Assembly (NCBI GenBank): GCA_012960505.1
Contig: DUBC01000032.1
Span: forward strand, 1-64,000
From: Verrucomicrobiales bacterium
GTDB lineage: Bacteria > Verrucomicrobiota > Verrucomicrobiia > Verrucomicrobiales > DEV007
Length of the DNA: 64,000 nt
Reading direction: 5' to 3'
The notes under the pieces were generated by a model that ran no database searches, had not been told where the DNA came from, and saw only the letters and a program-made list of their open reading frames with translations. Every line of letters begins with the position of its first letter. The first letter of the stretch is position 1. Below, one piece after another: positions 44,163 through 53,523 of this stretch. Both the position numbers and the translations under genes were made by a program.

Positions 44163-45563
44163 CTACTTCTTCTTTTTCCGCAAGAAACTAGGCACGTCAA
44201 GATCCTCTCCCTCGTCAGTTACTGTCGGTTCAGCTTTATCGAAACGGCCTCTGCCACTTTTCTTCTCTGGAATCAAGTCCTGCTGGTGAGGTTGCGCGTC
44301 CTCATCGCTATCCTCCTCATCGCTATCCTCCTCATCGCTATCCTCCTCATCGCTATCCTCCTCATCGCTATCCTCCTCATCGCTATCCTCCTCATCGCTA
44401 TCCTCCTCATCGCTATCAGAAATAAATGGTTCAGGAACTTCTCCAGAGAAAACAGAATCTTCCGCATCAGAATCATCATTTAAGCCGAATCCGGGCTTAG
44501 TATCTTTTCCGCCTTGCACTGATTCTTCCATTTTTGATGAATCTTCAACTTCTAAAACTGGTTCATTTATATGAGATGAACCTGCCTTACCAATGGAGCT
44601 AATAATTGTTAAGCTCAAGCTTTCTCCCTGTTTCTTGTCGGAAGATACTCCAAAAAGTATATGAGCATCATCATTTACATATTTGGATAACTCATTCATT
44701 AGAATCTCGACCTCAAACAATGTTATCGTTTCACCACCACTAATGTGTGCAATTAAGCTACTGGATTGATTAAGCATCTGCCCTCTATCCAAAAGCGGAT
44801 TCTTAAGAGCAGATTTCAATGCTTCTTGTGCACGGTTATCACCTGAGGCTTCGCCAAACCCAAACAGGCATCTAGAACTATCATTCTTAAGCGCAGTTAA
44901 TAAGTCATCCATTCCAATTCTAACTAAACCTGGCTGAGCAACTAATTTAGTAATTGCTCCAACACTCTGACCAATTATATGATCAGCTGCAGCAAATGCT
45001 TGTTGTATCCCTTCCTTTTGGTTTATCAATCCTCCCATACGGTCATTATCAAAAGTCATTAAGGCATTCGTACATTTCTCCATCTGAGCCAAAGCCGATT
45101 CGGCTTGCTCCAAACGTCTACGTCCCTCAAAAGAAAAAGGCATCGTAACAAAACCCACGACAAAAGCACCAACTTCTCTTGCAATCTTAGCAACGACTGG
45201 TGCGGCACCTGATCCAGTTCCACCTCCAAGACCAGCACAAATAAAAACTAAAGATTTACCTTCCAAAGCTGCACGGATCTCATCTGCAGTTTTTTGAGCA
45301 GCTTCTTTACCAAGATCAGGATCACCTCCAGCCCCTAGCCCCTGGGTTAACTCCTTACCAAGCTGTATCTTATCTTCCGCCACCGATGACACTAAATCCC
45401 TTACATCAGTATTAAGTACTAATAATTCCCCATCATCCATTCTCTCATGAAGAGCTATACGGTCCAAGACATTGGACCCAGCACCACCGATGCCGATTAC
45501 TTTTACTTTTTCAGGGTCGAGAGCCAATTCTCCATCAGCCGGTTTACGTTCATATTCAAGCAT
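44163..45563 (-). CDS. ftsZ: Cell division protein FtsZ with divergent T7 loop and repeat linker
   Basis: FtsZ polymerises at midcell with GTP to organise the septum. The 466-residue protein has the tubulin signature GGGTGSGA (113-120), the GIGGAGSN loop, and a C-terminal peptide DLDVPSFLRKKKK that should bind FtsA. The T7 loop differs: aligned on the conserved PGL, it reads PGLVRIGMDDLL, so E. coli Asn207 and Asp209 become Arg215 and Gly217, while Asp212 is kept as Asp220. The linker holds eight SDEED-type units encoded by a 15-bp tandem repeat. It follows ftsA by 17 bases and ends the dcw cluster. Confidence 0.96.
   Translation of the reverse strand: MLEYERKPADGELALDPEKVKVIGIGGAGSNVLDRIALHERMDDGELLVLNTDVRDLVSSVAEDKIQLGKELTQGLGAGGDPDLGKEAAQKTADEIRAALEGKSLVFICAGLGGGTGSGAAPVVAKIAREVGAFVVGFVTMPFSFEGRRRLEQAESALAQMEKCTNALMTFDNDRMGGLINQKEGIQQAFAAADHIIGQSVGAITKLVAQPGLVRIGMDDLLTALKNDSSRCLFGFGEASGDNRAQEALKSALKNPLLDRGQMLNQSSSLIAHISGGETITLFEVEILMNELSKYVNDDAHILFGVSSDKKQGESLSLTIISSIGKAGSSHINEPVLEVEDSSKMEESVQGGKDTKPGFGLNDDSDAEDSVFSGEVPEPFISDSDEEDSDEEDSDEEDSDEEDSDEEDSDEEDSDEEDSDEDAQPHQQDLIPEKKSGRGRFDKAEPTVTDEGEDLDVPSFLRKKKK
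44300..44418 (-). repeat. 15-bp tandem repeat in the ftsZ linker
   Basis: About eight tandem copies of a 15-base unit (CTATCCTCCTCATCG on the plus strand) encode (DSDEE)n in the FtsZ C-terminal linker. The copies appear identical over almost the full stretch, which suggests recent expansion or slippage rather than old divergence. The repeat keeps the reading frame, so copy-number change would lengthen or shorten an acidic linker without truncating the protein. Confidence 0.95.
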
Positions 45564-45580
45564 TGATTACTTCAGATAAT

Positions 45581-46828
45581 TTAATTGTTATTTTCTATCA
45601 AACTAGAGCCCCCAAATAATCCGCCAAGCTTTTTCCGAAAAAGCTTAAATGGATTAGTCTTTTCCGTTTTATTTGCCTCAATCATTTGCGCATATCTAAT
45701 CAATCCCATCGGGGTTGCTAATTGCGGATTTTCGAAAGGCGCTGTAGCACCACTCATACTACTGATACTGGCTAAAGAAACGGGTAAAGAAAAGATTTCT
45801 TCTGCGAGTTTATCAATTTCCTTCAATTTACTGCTACCCCCAGTTAAAAAAATTCCTGCCCCTAATGCCGCAATATCATCATCCTTCATAATTCTATTCC
45901 TGAGTTGCTCCAAAGTCTCTGATACTCGTGCGTTAATAATCTTATTAAGCATTATTTTATCAATTTCTAAACCAGAAAAATGAGGGTCGTCTTCAAGCAC
46001 AATAAACTCATTCTGATCTACATTTTGAACCATTACACTTCCATGTTCAATTTTGAGACGCTCTGCACGGGTAAGAGGCACCTTCATTACCATTGAAATA
46101 TCATTAGTAATATGATCACCCCCAACAGCTATGCATCCTGACTGCGCAACAGATCCTCCCAAATACATTACATAATCTGTAGTTCCTCCTCCAATATCTA
46201 TCAGTAGTGCGCCTCTATCCTTTTGTTCCTTAGACAACATTACTTGAGCCGCCGCAATCGGACTAAAAACCACCTCGTCAACTGAAATAGGAATTTCACG
46301 CACACACCTTATAGTGTTTTGCATACGTGTTTTGATTCCATGTATAATATGATAATCAGCCTCAACCACTTTGCCGAACATCCCTACAGGCTGCTGAACC
46401 TTTTCTTGACCATCGACATAATAGTCCCTGATAATGCTATGAAGAAAAACATTCTGTTGAGGTAAAGATACATCCCTAGCCAAATTCCGTACTTCATCAA
46501 GGTCTTCCTCAGTGATTTCATTAGCACCCGGCCCATCAGGTATACGAATGGAGCCTCTATTACAAAGACTCTCTATATGAGAACCCGTAATAGCTAAATA
46601 AACGTTACCTATCATAACATCCGTTTTTTCTTCAGCCTGAACAAGAGCATCATGCAGACACGTCTGTGCTGTCTCAAAGTCCACTATCTCCCCTTTTCTG
46701 ATCCCACGAGATGGAGCCTGGCCAATTCCAAGAATTTTAATTGACCCATCAGTATCCACTTCGCCAACGACCACACAAATCTTGGACGTCCCAATCTCTA
46801 AACCAGCATAGATTTTAGCTTTAGCCAT
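45581..46828 (-). CDS. ftsA: Cell division protein FtsA
   Basis: FtsA is the actin-like membrane tether of FtsZ. The 415-residue protein has the phosphate loop YAGLEIGTSKICVVVGE, the SHUTTLE/1C subdomain region, the LLIDIGGGTTDYVMYLGG phosphate-2 segment and the FLTGGSSKLKEID adenosine motif. The C-terminus ends LFRKKLGGLFGGSSLI, a likely amphipathic membrane-targeting helix. It lies 76 bases after ftsQ and 17 bases before ftsZ, in the usual order. Confidence 0.95.
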   Translation of the reverse strand: MAKAKIYAGLEIGTSKICVVVGEVDTDGSIKILGIGQAPSRGIRKGEIVDFETAQTCLHDALVQAEEKTDVMIGNVYLAITGSHIESLCNRGSIRIPDGPGANEITEEDLDEVRNLARDVSLPQQNVFLHSIIRDYYVDGQEKVQQPVGMFGKVVEADYHIIHGIKTRMQNTIRCVREIPISVDEVVFSPIAAAQVMLSKEQKDRGALLIDIGGGTTDYVMYLGGSVAQSGCIAVGGDHITNDISMVMKVPLTRAERLKIEHGSVMVQNVDQNEFIVLEDDPHFSGLEIDKIMLNKIINARVSETLEQLRNRIMKDDDIAALGAGIFLTGGSSKLKEIDKLAEEIFSLPVSLASISSMSGATAPFENPQLATPMGLIRYAQMIEANKTEKTNPFKLFRKKLGGLFGGSSLIENNN

Positions 46829-46904
46829 CTATACATAGCGAATACGCTAGATATGACCGCTAAGTCAACCCCTAGAATCAATGTAGGGTGAAAAAATAGA
46901 TGAT

Positions 46905-47972
46905 TTATGGATTTTTCATTCCAGAATCTATTGGCAAGGCCTTAAGTACGAGATTTGATGAATTGACAGGATTTTCAATCTGATCGGATTTTTCTTTGGA
47001 TGGCAGCGCACGTGGTACACTTCGCGAAATAATAGGCAATGCACGAGGAATTGATAATTCACGCTTAACTGAATTAGCAAATTTTACAGGCGTGTTCTTT
47101 TTTACCATTACATTAGCCGCAGCAAGCACTTTACCTCGGCGGGTTGCTTCATTTAATAGCAATTTCAAATCTCCAATCTGCCTATCAATTTCATCCAATC
47201 CAAAAATAATTTCAGCATTGGTATTTAAATAACCAATCAGCGAATAATCCGTTTCTGATCGAAGCGACCTCAACCTGACTGATGAGGCTTGAAAAGCGGT
47301 TGAAAAGTTTGTAACTAAATAGAGCCCTCGAAGAACGGTAAGAGCATGAATCCTTTGACCCGCCTCTATATGTAAGGCTTCTTCAGAAAAAATCACAGGA
47401 AGAAAATCATATCTTGAAGCTGACCCTTCACATAGGAAAGCGTGCCCATTCACATCCAAAAGAATTCCGCCTTTATTCTTCTTCACTGCACCGATATCAT
47501 CAATTCCATTTAACCACGCAACCGGAACCCGTTCGTTAATTTTTATCGAAAGGTCTCCAGGTAAATCACGAACTACGTTGACCTCATCCACCTGTGGCAA
47601 TTCATCTAAAATTTGTTGACGCACATCCTGCAAATCAATTCGCAAAATATTGCCTCCAATTTCAACTCCTGAATGCTTTACTATTCTTTCTTTCGGCAAA
47701 TCACCATCAGTCTCATAAGATATATGTCTTAATGAAAATTTTGGACTTTCAAACAAAAAGGAATCTATCCCCCTATAAACACCAACAAAAACTAGACCCA
47801 CTAGCATCAAAACCGCAGACCATTTAAGGGCCTTTAAAAAGAAAATTCTTCTTCTAACACTTATAGACTTCTTGGAGTTAACCCGAACATTCAAATTATG
47901 ATTAAATTTCTTTCGGGATCTCAAAATGAAACGAGATCTTGAATCTTTTCTTTTGTTTTTTCTATTCCTCAT
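46905..47972 (-). CDS. ftsQ: Cell division protein FtsQ/DivIB
   Basis: FtsQ is a bitopic divisome protein. From the ATG at 47972 it has 355 residues: a very basic cytoplasmic N-terminus (RNRKNKRKDSRSRF), a single membrane segment (about 50-68), a POTRA domain (about 80-150, KHSGVEIGGNILRIDL and the NVVRDLPGDLSIKINERVPVAWL strand) and the FtsQ beta domain. The tail is longer than in E. coli and rich in Pro, Ser and Lys. An upstream ATG at 48035 would extend it by 21 residues into ddl. The 47972 start is 17 bases after the ddl stop and is preceded by GCAGAGAAA. I prefer it but cannot exclude the longer form. Confidence 0.85.
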   Translation of the reverse strand: MRNRKNKRKDSRSRFILRSRKKFNHNLNVRVNSKKSISVRRRIFFLKALKWSAVLMLVGLVFVGVYRGIDSFLFESPKFSLRHISYETDGDLPKERIVKHSGVEIGGNILRIDLQDVRQQILDELPQVDEVNVVRDLPGDLSIKINERVPVAWLNGIDDIGAVKKNKGGILLDVNGHAFLCEGSASRYDFLPVIFSEEALHIEAGQRIHALTVLRGLYLVTNFSTAFQASSVRLRSLRSETDYSLIGYLNTNAEIIFGLDEIDRQIGDLKLLLNEATRRGKVLAAANVMVKKNTPVKFANSVKRELSIPRALPIISRSVPRALPSKEKSDQIENPVNSSNLVLKALPIDSGMKNP

Positions 47973-47989
47973 TTTCTCTGCAATGTTAT

Positions 47990-48910
47990 TTATTTCTTTC
48001 TCAACCGCATCGAAAGCTCCGCAATTTGTTGACAAAGATCCCCAAATTCAATTCCATTTGCCTTTGCTGCTTTAGGCAAAAGACTAGTTTCAGTCATCCC
48101 CGGGATAGTATTCACCTCCAAAACGTATGGGTTGCCATCTTCAGAAAGAATAATATCTACCCTTGAATATATCTCTACCCCAAGAGCCTTATGCGCTTCA
48201 AGTGCAACCCCTTGCACCTGATTGGTTGTTTCATCATCAAGTTCAGCAGGACAAAAGTACTCGCTCCCTTTACCCCCTCCTAACCAAGGATATTTATTCT
48301 TCATATCATAAAATCCTGAGTGAGGCTGAATGTGAACTATGGGCAATGCCTCTCCATTCAAAACACCAACTGTTAACTCCTTCCCATTAATGAATTCCTC
48401 AACAAGGATTATATCGTCATATTTTGCAGCATCCTCAATCGCTTCAGATATAGATTCCTCATTCTTTATTATATGAACGCCGACACTAGATCCTTCCTTT
48501 GGCGGTTTTATAACGAAAGGCTTATTTAAAGAAGGTAATACTCCATCATCTTTAGAAACAAATTCAAAGAGTGGAGTGCTAACACCATTTTCCACAAAAC
48601 ATTTTTTGCTCAGCCCCTTATCAAATGCAAGTTCACTACTAGTTGCCCCTGCCCCTGTATATGGCACTCGTCGTTCATTAAGAATCTTTTGCAATGAACC
48701 ATCTTCACCAAACGTTCCGTGTATTACATTAAAAACAAGATCAACTTCTTCATTCAACTCAAAGTTCCGATCTTCAATGCAAATCTCTATCACCGTTGCC
48801 CCTTTCTCGGACAAAGACTGGGACACGCCTTTACCTGATGCCATTGAAACTTCCCGCTCATTGCCAGGACCTCCCATGATCACAGCTATTGTCTTATCAC
48901 TAAATGACAT
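47990..48910 (-). CDS. ddl: D-alanine-D-alanine ligase
   Basis: Ddl joins two D-alanines with ATP for the peptidoglycan stem peptide. The 306-residue ATP-grasp protein has the N-terminal AVIMGGPGNEREVSMASG, the glycine-rich KPPKEGSSVGVH loop, VEEFINGKELTVGVL, and VLEVNTIPGMTETSLLPKAA carrying metal and substrate ligands. The length is normal for the family. It lies 23 bases after the murC-murB gene and just before ftsQ. Confidence 0.96.
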   Translation of the reverse strand: MSFSDKTIAVIMGGPGNEREVSMASGKGVSQSLSEKGATVIEICIEDRNFELNEEVDLVFNVIHGTFGEDGSLQKILNERRVPYTGAGATSSELAFDKGLSKKCFVENGVSTPLFEFVSKDDGVLPSLNKPFVIKPPKEGSSVGVHIIKNEESISEAIEDAAKYDDIILVEEFINGKELTVGVLNGEALPIVHIQPHSGFYDMKNKYPWLGGGKGSEYFCPAELDDETTNQVQGVALEAHKALGVEIYSRVDIILSEDGNPYVLEVNTIPGMTETSLLPKAAKANGIEFGDLCQQIAELSMRLRKK

Positions 48911-48933
48911 ATTTTGTGTTTTTTATTTTATAC

Positions 48934-51243
48934 TTAAAAATTTAATTTCTCCTGCCCAATAATCTGCACTTCAGTTTCAAGCTCTATTGACCTTTCCGTC
49001 TTAGCCTTGAGCTTAATCTTATCAATAAGAGATATTACATCCTTAGCTTTTGCTCCTCCATCATTTACAATGAAATTTCCATGGACATCAGAAACTCTTG
49101 CTGCACCAACATTAGAATTTTTCAATCCCAGCTCTTCTATGAGTTGACCAGCAGAAACATCAATAGGATTTTTAAAAATACATCCAGCGCTTGCAGCAAT
49201 TGGTTGAGTTCTTTTTCGCCTTTCTACTGATTCACTGATCCGGTTATCTATCATTTCAGCATCATCCTTAGTTCCTTTGAGGACTGCAGAAACTGCATAA
49301 TTTTTATTAAGCTTAGGAACATTCCTATATTTACTCTCAAAATCTTCAGCCATCTTCTCGTGAAGCTCTCCCTCTGAATCTAGATATTTTATGCTAAGAA
49401 CTTGATCGAATGTTTCAAAACCCATCGCCCCCGCATTCATCCTCAACCCACCTCCTACATTACCAGGAATGCCTTCCATCCACTCGAATCCACTAATCCC
49501 ATTAGCTTTGGCTATGTTACTAACTTTTTTATATCGCGCACCTACTCCAGTCGTAACAATATTTTCGGAAACTCTAACTTCTTCAAATTCACCACCTGAA
49601 GGACGTATGACTGCACCTGGAATACCTCCATCACATATAAGCAAATTCGAACCTCTTCCCACCACTCTAACTTGAATACCTTTATTAAAAAAAAACTTTA
49701 AAGATTTAGCAAAAGCCTCAATACTTATCGGCTCGACCCAATACTGTGCAGGGCCTCCAACCTTAATTGTAGTGTGACGACTCATTGGTTCATATAGTCT
49801 GCACTTAGTCTGCGGATCATCTAATTCACGTCGCAGCTTATCTAACACCTCTAAATCACGAGCAAGCGCAGCTCCTACTTCATGAATATTACCTGCCCCC
49901 AATGTTAAAATGGTATCGCCACATAAAAGAGCAGCACCAACGTGGAGATGAGCAGTTCTCAAATTAGGAACAGAACAAACATTTTGGTGCCCATCTTCAT
50001 GGACTGCCTTAACAACCGCTTCACAGTTAATATTTTCAATCGGCCTCTCTCCAGCAGGATATATATCTGTGACAAAGAGCGCATCAACTTCTCGGAACGC
50101 CTTTGCAAATTGATCTATCATGAGCTGCGTTCGAGTATACCGATGAGGTTGGAATACGCAGACCAATCTTTCTGGGTTTAGCTGTTTTGCCGTCGCAATA
50201 GTTGCTTTAATTTCTGTTGGGTGGTGACCATAATCATCGACGACAGAATAGTTAGCTGAACGATACAAAACATCAAACCTCCTCTTTGCACCTCTAAATT
50301 CTCTCATCGCATCAGATATATCTGAAAAATTCACTCCAAGCTCTGTTGCAAGAGCTATAACTGCTAGCCCATTTAAAACATTGTGCTTTCCAGGAACTCC
50401 TAAAGTAACTCTCCCCAATAATTTTCCATAAACAAAAACATCAAAGTCAGTACTACCCTCGCGCATTTCACAAACTTTAGCACAAAAGTCATCACTGCGT
50501 TCCCAACCATACGAAATTACATTATCGCGGGAGTCGCAAAGATTCGATGATTCTGAATCGCTTGAACAATATATAATCTTTTTTTCCGCTGAATCTAAAA
50601 ATTGATTGAACACGTTACGGATACCTTCAATCCCTTCAGTGTAATGATCGAGATGATCTTCCTCTACATTTAATAAAACAGCATAATCAGGATTAAACTG
50701 AATTAAAGATCCATCACTCTCGTCTCCTTCCGCAATAAAGTGTTTACCATCTTCGTTCCAATAAGCATTATTACCAAGAACAGGAACTTCTGCGCCAACA
50801 TAATGCGAGGGATTTAATTTTCCTGTCTGCAACACTTTAGCCGCTAATGCAGAAGTCGTTGTTTTACCATGCGTGCCTGCTATCACTATACTTTCCTTTT
50901 GTGACATTATTGAAACCAAAGCTTCAGCTCGCCTTAACATTGGAACATCCGCTTCAACTGAAGCATCATAGACAACATTACCCGGTTTAATTGCCGAGGA
51001 AAAAATAACCAAATCAGCATCTTGTATCAACTCAGGAACATGCGGACAATGAAAGCTCAACCCAACCCTCTCAAGGCGATCTGTTTCTTTTGTTGACACC
51101 TTATCAGAACCACTGACCCGATGACCAAGGCTTAATAACAATGAAGCCAAACCACTCATGCCAGAACCAGCAACTCCAATGAGGTGTATCCTCATTGGAA
51201 ATTTAGCACCTGAGTGCAATTTATCTGACCATTTGTCTTTCAC
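48934..51243 (-). CDS. murC-murB: MurC-MurB fusion: UDP-MurNAc L-alanine ligase and UDP-MurNAc dehydrogenase
   Basis: One 769-residue protein carries two consecutive cell-wall enzymes. Residues 15-455 are MurC, with the start HLIGVAGSGMSGLA, the ATP loop AGTHGKTTTSALAAK and DDYGHHPTEIKATI. Residues 470-769 are MurB, with the FAD-binding HTTIKVGGPAQYW, GRGSNLLICDGG and PGNVGGGLRMNAGAMG. The catalytic proton donor, Ser229 in E. coli, is Cys688 here (SAGCIFKNP). MurB supplies UDP-MurNAc, the MurC substrate, so the fusion joins adjacent steps. The ATG overlaps murG by 4 bases (ATGA), supporting this start. Confidence 0.95.
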   Translation of the reverse strand: MKDKWSDKLHSGAKFPMRIHLIGVAGSGMSGLASLLLSLGHRVSGSDKVSTKETDRLERVGLSFHCPHVPELIQDADLVIFSSAIKPGNVVYDASVEADVPMLRRAEALVSIMSQKESIVIAGTHGKTTTSALAAKVLQTGKLNPSHYVGAEVPVLGNNAYWNEDGKHFIAEGDESDGSLIQFNPDYAVLLNVEEDHLDHYTEGIEGIRNVFNQFLDSAEKKIIYCSSDSESSNLCDSRDNVISYGWERSDDFCAKVCEMREGSTDFDVFVYGKLLGRVTLGVPGKHNVLNGLAVIALATELGVNFSDISDAMREFRGAKRRFDVLYRSANYSVVDDYGHHPTEIKATIATAKQLNPERLVCVFQPHRYTRTQLMIDQFAKAFREVDALFVTDIYPAGERPIENINCEAVVKAVHEDGHQNVCSVPNLRTAHLHVGAALLCGDTILTLGAGNIHEVGAALARDLEVLDKLRRELDDPQTKCRLYEPMSRHTTIKVGGPAQYWVEPISIEAFAKSLKFFFNKGIQVRVVGRGSNLLICDGGIPGAVIRPSGGEFEEVRVSENIVTTGVGARYKKVSNIAKANGISGFEWMEGIPGNVGGGLRMNAGAMGFETFDQVLSIKYLDSEGELHEKMAEDFESKYRNVPKLNKNYAVSAVLKGTKDDAEMIDNRISESVERRKRTQPIAASAGCIFKNPIDVSAGQLIEELGLKNSNVGAARVSDVHGNFIVNDGGAKAKDVISLIDKIKLKAKTERSIELETEVQIIGQEKLNF

Positions 51244-52334
51244 TTAGAATTTAGCTGTATTTGTTCACATATTTTTTCCGCTGCGTCAATGACTGCCATC
51301 TTTCTCATTGCTGAACTCATTTTCCCATGGATCTCATGACCACTATCAAATAATTGACACAAAACATTGGTCAACTCACTTTGATTCATCTCTCTCTCTT
51401 GCTTCAAAAATGCAGCGCCCGATTCACTATAAACTAGCGCATTGAGAGTTTGATGATCATCCGTCGCATAAGGGTATGGTACTAATATTGAAGGAATTCC
51501 AAAGGTGGAAAGTTCAGCAAGACTAGATGCCCCCGATCTAGCAATGGCAACATCACAAACGGCATACGCCAATTGCATATGATCACAAAAGGGGACTATA
51601 TAAGATTTAATTTTTACACCTTCATATAATGAACAGACTCTATCATAATCCGCTGGGCCTGTTATATGAATCACCTGCACCCCTAAGTCCTTCAAATTGA
51701 TCAGCGATTCTATTATAACAGAATTTATACCATAAGCTCCTTGGCTACCCCCTATCACTAGTAATGTCTTTTTATCACCACTAAGATTAAAATGTTCAAT
51801 AGCCTGATTCCGATCGTAAGATTCTCTCATCACTCCTCGTAATGGAGTACCCACAACTTCAACGTTCTTAGTCGGAAAGTGTTGACGGCATGATTCCAAA
51901 CCCAACAAAACAATGTCAGCCCATCGGGAAGCGACGCGATTTGCTTTTCCTGGATAAGCATTTGATTCATGAATAAACGTCCTAACTCTCATTTTTTGAC
52001 CAGCCATTAGAGCCGGAAGAGATGTAAATCCTCCCATTCCAAGAACAGCATCAGCTCCGAAGTCCTTTATAAGTTTCTTACAAAAGAAATAACTTTTAAT
52101 ATACCTAAAAACAAAACTTATCATTTTTGGTGAATATATTTTTGGCATGCCAATTGATGGCAATGATACATATTCAAGATGTTTGTGATTTCGAATTGCT
52201 ATCGCATCAATTTCCTTTTCAGAAATAATAAGTAACGGATCCCCACCTGCATCCAATAAACACTCAGCTACCGCAATACCAGGGAACAAATGTCCTCCTG
52301 TCCCACCACAAGCAATAACAACACGGGCACTCAT
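51240..52334 (-). CDS. murG: UDP-GlcNAc transferase MurG
   Basis: MurG adds GlcNAc to lipid I to make lipid II on the inner face of the membrane. The 364-residue protein has the GGTGGHLFPGIAVAE loop, the GGFTSLPALMAG segment, GGSQGAYGIN and the GT-B C-domain ARSGASSLAELSTFGIPSILVPYPYATDDHQTLNA donor-binding region. The length is typical. It lies between ftsW and murC-murB with overlap or near contact on both sides. Confidence 0.96.
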   Translation of the reverse strand: MSARVVIACGGTGGHLFPGIAVAECLLDAGGDPLLIISEKEIDAIAIRNHKHLEYVSLPSIGMPKIYSPKMISFVFRYIKSYFFCKKLIKDFGADAVLGMGGFTSLPALMAGQKMRVRTFIHESNAYPGKANRVASRWADIVLLGLESCRQHFPTKNVEVVGTPLRGVMRESYDRNQAIEHFNLSGDKKTLLVIGGSQGAYGINSVIIESLINLKDLGVQVIHITGPADYDRVCSLYEGVKIKSYIVPFCDHMQLAYAVCDVAIARSGASSLAELSTFGIPSILVPYPYATDDHQTLNALVYSESGAAFLKQEREMNQSELTNVLCQLFDSGHEIHGKMSSAMRKMAVIDAAEKICEQIQLNSK

Positions 52335-52342
52335 TATTTATC

Positions 52343-53500
52343 TTATAATCTCGGCGTTACTCTTGAACCGTTGAAAAGATCTGAATCCGGATCTTTTATG
52401 GGCGCATGGCCCTGCCGATAAATGTTTAAAAGAATTCCAATAGCAGCTAAACTAAACAATAAATTAGATCCTCCATAACTAACAAATGGAAGTGGCAATC
52501 CCTTATTAGGCATTAATCCAGTAGTAACACCTATATTTATTATTGCTTGCAAAGATATTAATGTCACAAGACCAAATCCAAGAATCTTACCAAAACGATC
52601 AGGAGCGGAACTCGCTATAGATGCACCAAATATTAACACCATAACAAAAGCTAAAACTACTGATAAAGTTGCGACAGCTCCGAGCTCTTCTCCTATCATA
52701 GGAAATATAAAATCTGTGTGAGCATACGGCATATACATGAGCTTCTCTCTACCCTCACCAAGTCCAAGCCCAGTAACACCTCCTTCACCCAAAGCCAATT
52801 GGGCACGCCATTGTTGCAATCCAAATCCAGTCTTATGGGCTTCTAAATCAAGAAACGCAACAAACCTCTGTAGCCGGTTGGAATTCATAAAAACTGCAGA
52901 TCCAAGAACGACTAAAGAGCAAATTCCACTACCCATAAAAAAACGAATATTCCCACCTCCCACGAGAAGTATTATCAATGATGCACATGCAAGTAATGCG
53001 GCAGTTCCCATATCAGTTTCGAACCCAATCAGAGATATAGGGATAAGAACAATTAACGCTGGATACATGAAACCGAACCGCAATTCTCTTATTCTATTTT
53101 TGTATTTTGAGCACCAACCAGCCAACACAAAAACGACTGCAATTTTTGCTAATTCTGAGGGCTGTATTCGAGCGATATCAAAACCGAATTTACTTAGACC
53201 TATCCATCTAGATGACCCGTTTGCAGGCTGAGCAAAGGGAGGAACAAAGCACAGTATCAACAAAAACAAAGAAACTGAAAACCATACCCACTTAGAACGG
53301 TTCCAGAAATGGTAATCAATTGAAGATGTGACAGCACAAACAATTATCCCCAATCCCAACCAAACGATTTGCCTGTGAACATCATGGTAAATATCTACTC
53401 TGTCAGCAATAAAAACACTTGTGCTAAGCAACATCACTACGCCTAAGACGAGCAATGCTACGATTGAAAAGACAAATATCTGTAAGCTCTTTTCTCCCAT
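52343..53500 (-). CDS. ftsW: Septal peptidoglycan polymerase FtsW
   Basis: FtsW is the SEDS-family glycosyltransferase that polymerises septal peptidoglycan with FtsI. The 385-residue protein has about ten membrane segments, the IQPSELAKIAVVFVLAGW loop with its conserved Glu, the AHTDFIFPMIGEELG region, and the closing PFVSYGGSNLLFSLAAIGILL motif. It lies in the usual order near murG and is 23 bases from the LysM gene upstream. Confidence 0.94.
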   Translation of the reverse strand: MGEKSLQIFVFSIVALLVLGVVMLLSTSVFIADRVDIYHDVHRQIVWLGLGIIVCAVTSSIDYHFWNRSKWVWFSVSLFLLILCFVPPFAQPANGSSRWIGLSKFGFDIARIQPSELAKIAVVFVLAGWCSKYKNRIRELRFGFMYPALIVLIPISLIGFETDMGTAALLACASLIILLVGGGNIRFFMGSGICSLVVLGSAVFMNSNRLQRFVAFLDLEAHKTGFGLQQWRAQLALGEGGVTGLGLGEGREKLMYMPYAHTDFIFPMIGEELGAVATLSVVLAFVMVLIFGASIASSAPDRFGKILGFGLVTLISLQAIINIGVTTGLMPNKGLPLPFVSYGGSNLLFSLAAIGILLNIYRQGHAPIKDPDSDLFNGSRVTPRL

Positions 53501-53523
53501 AAAAAATAAAGAATTACAATCCC

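Noticed and set aside
44300-44418. Tandem array that at a glance resembles a CRISPR.
   Set aside because: The 15-base units are contiguous with no spacers, keep frame, and lie inside ftsZ, so it is a protein-coding tandem repeat.
44133-44483. Plus-strand frame encoding a long run of Ile/Leu/Ala repeats that looks like a membrane protein.
   Set aside because: It is the complement of the 15-bp acidic repeat in ftsZ. Its repeats are exactly those of the FtsZ linker read on the other strand, so it is an artefact.
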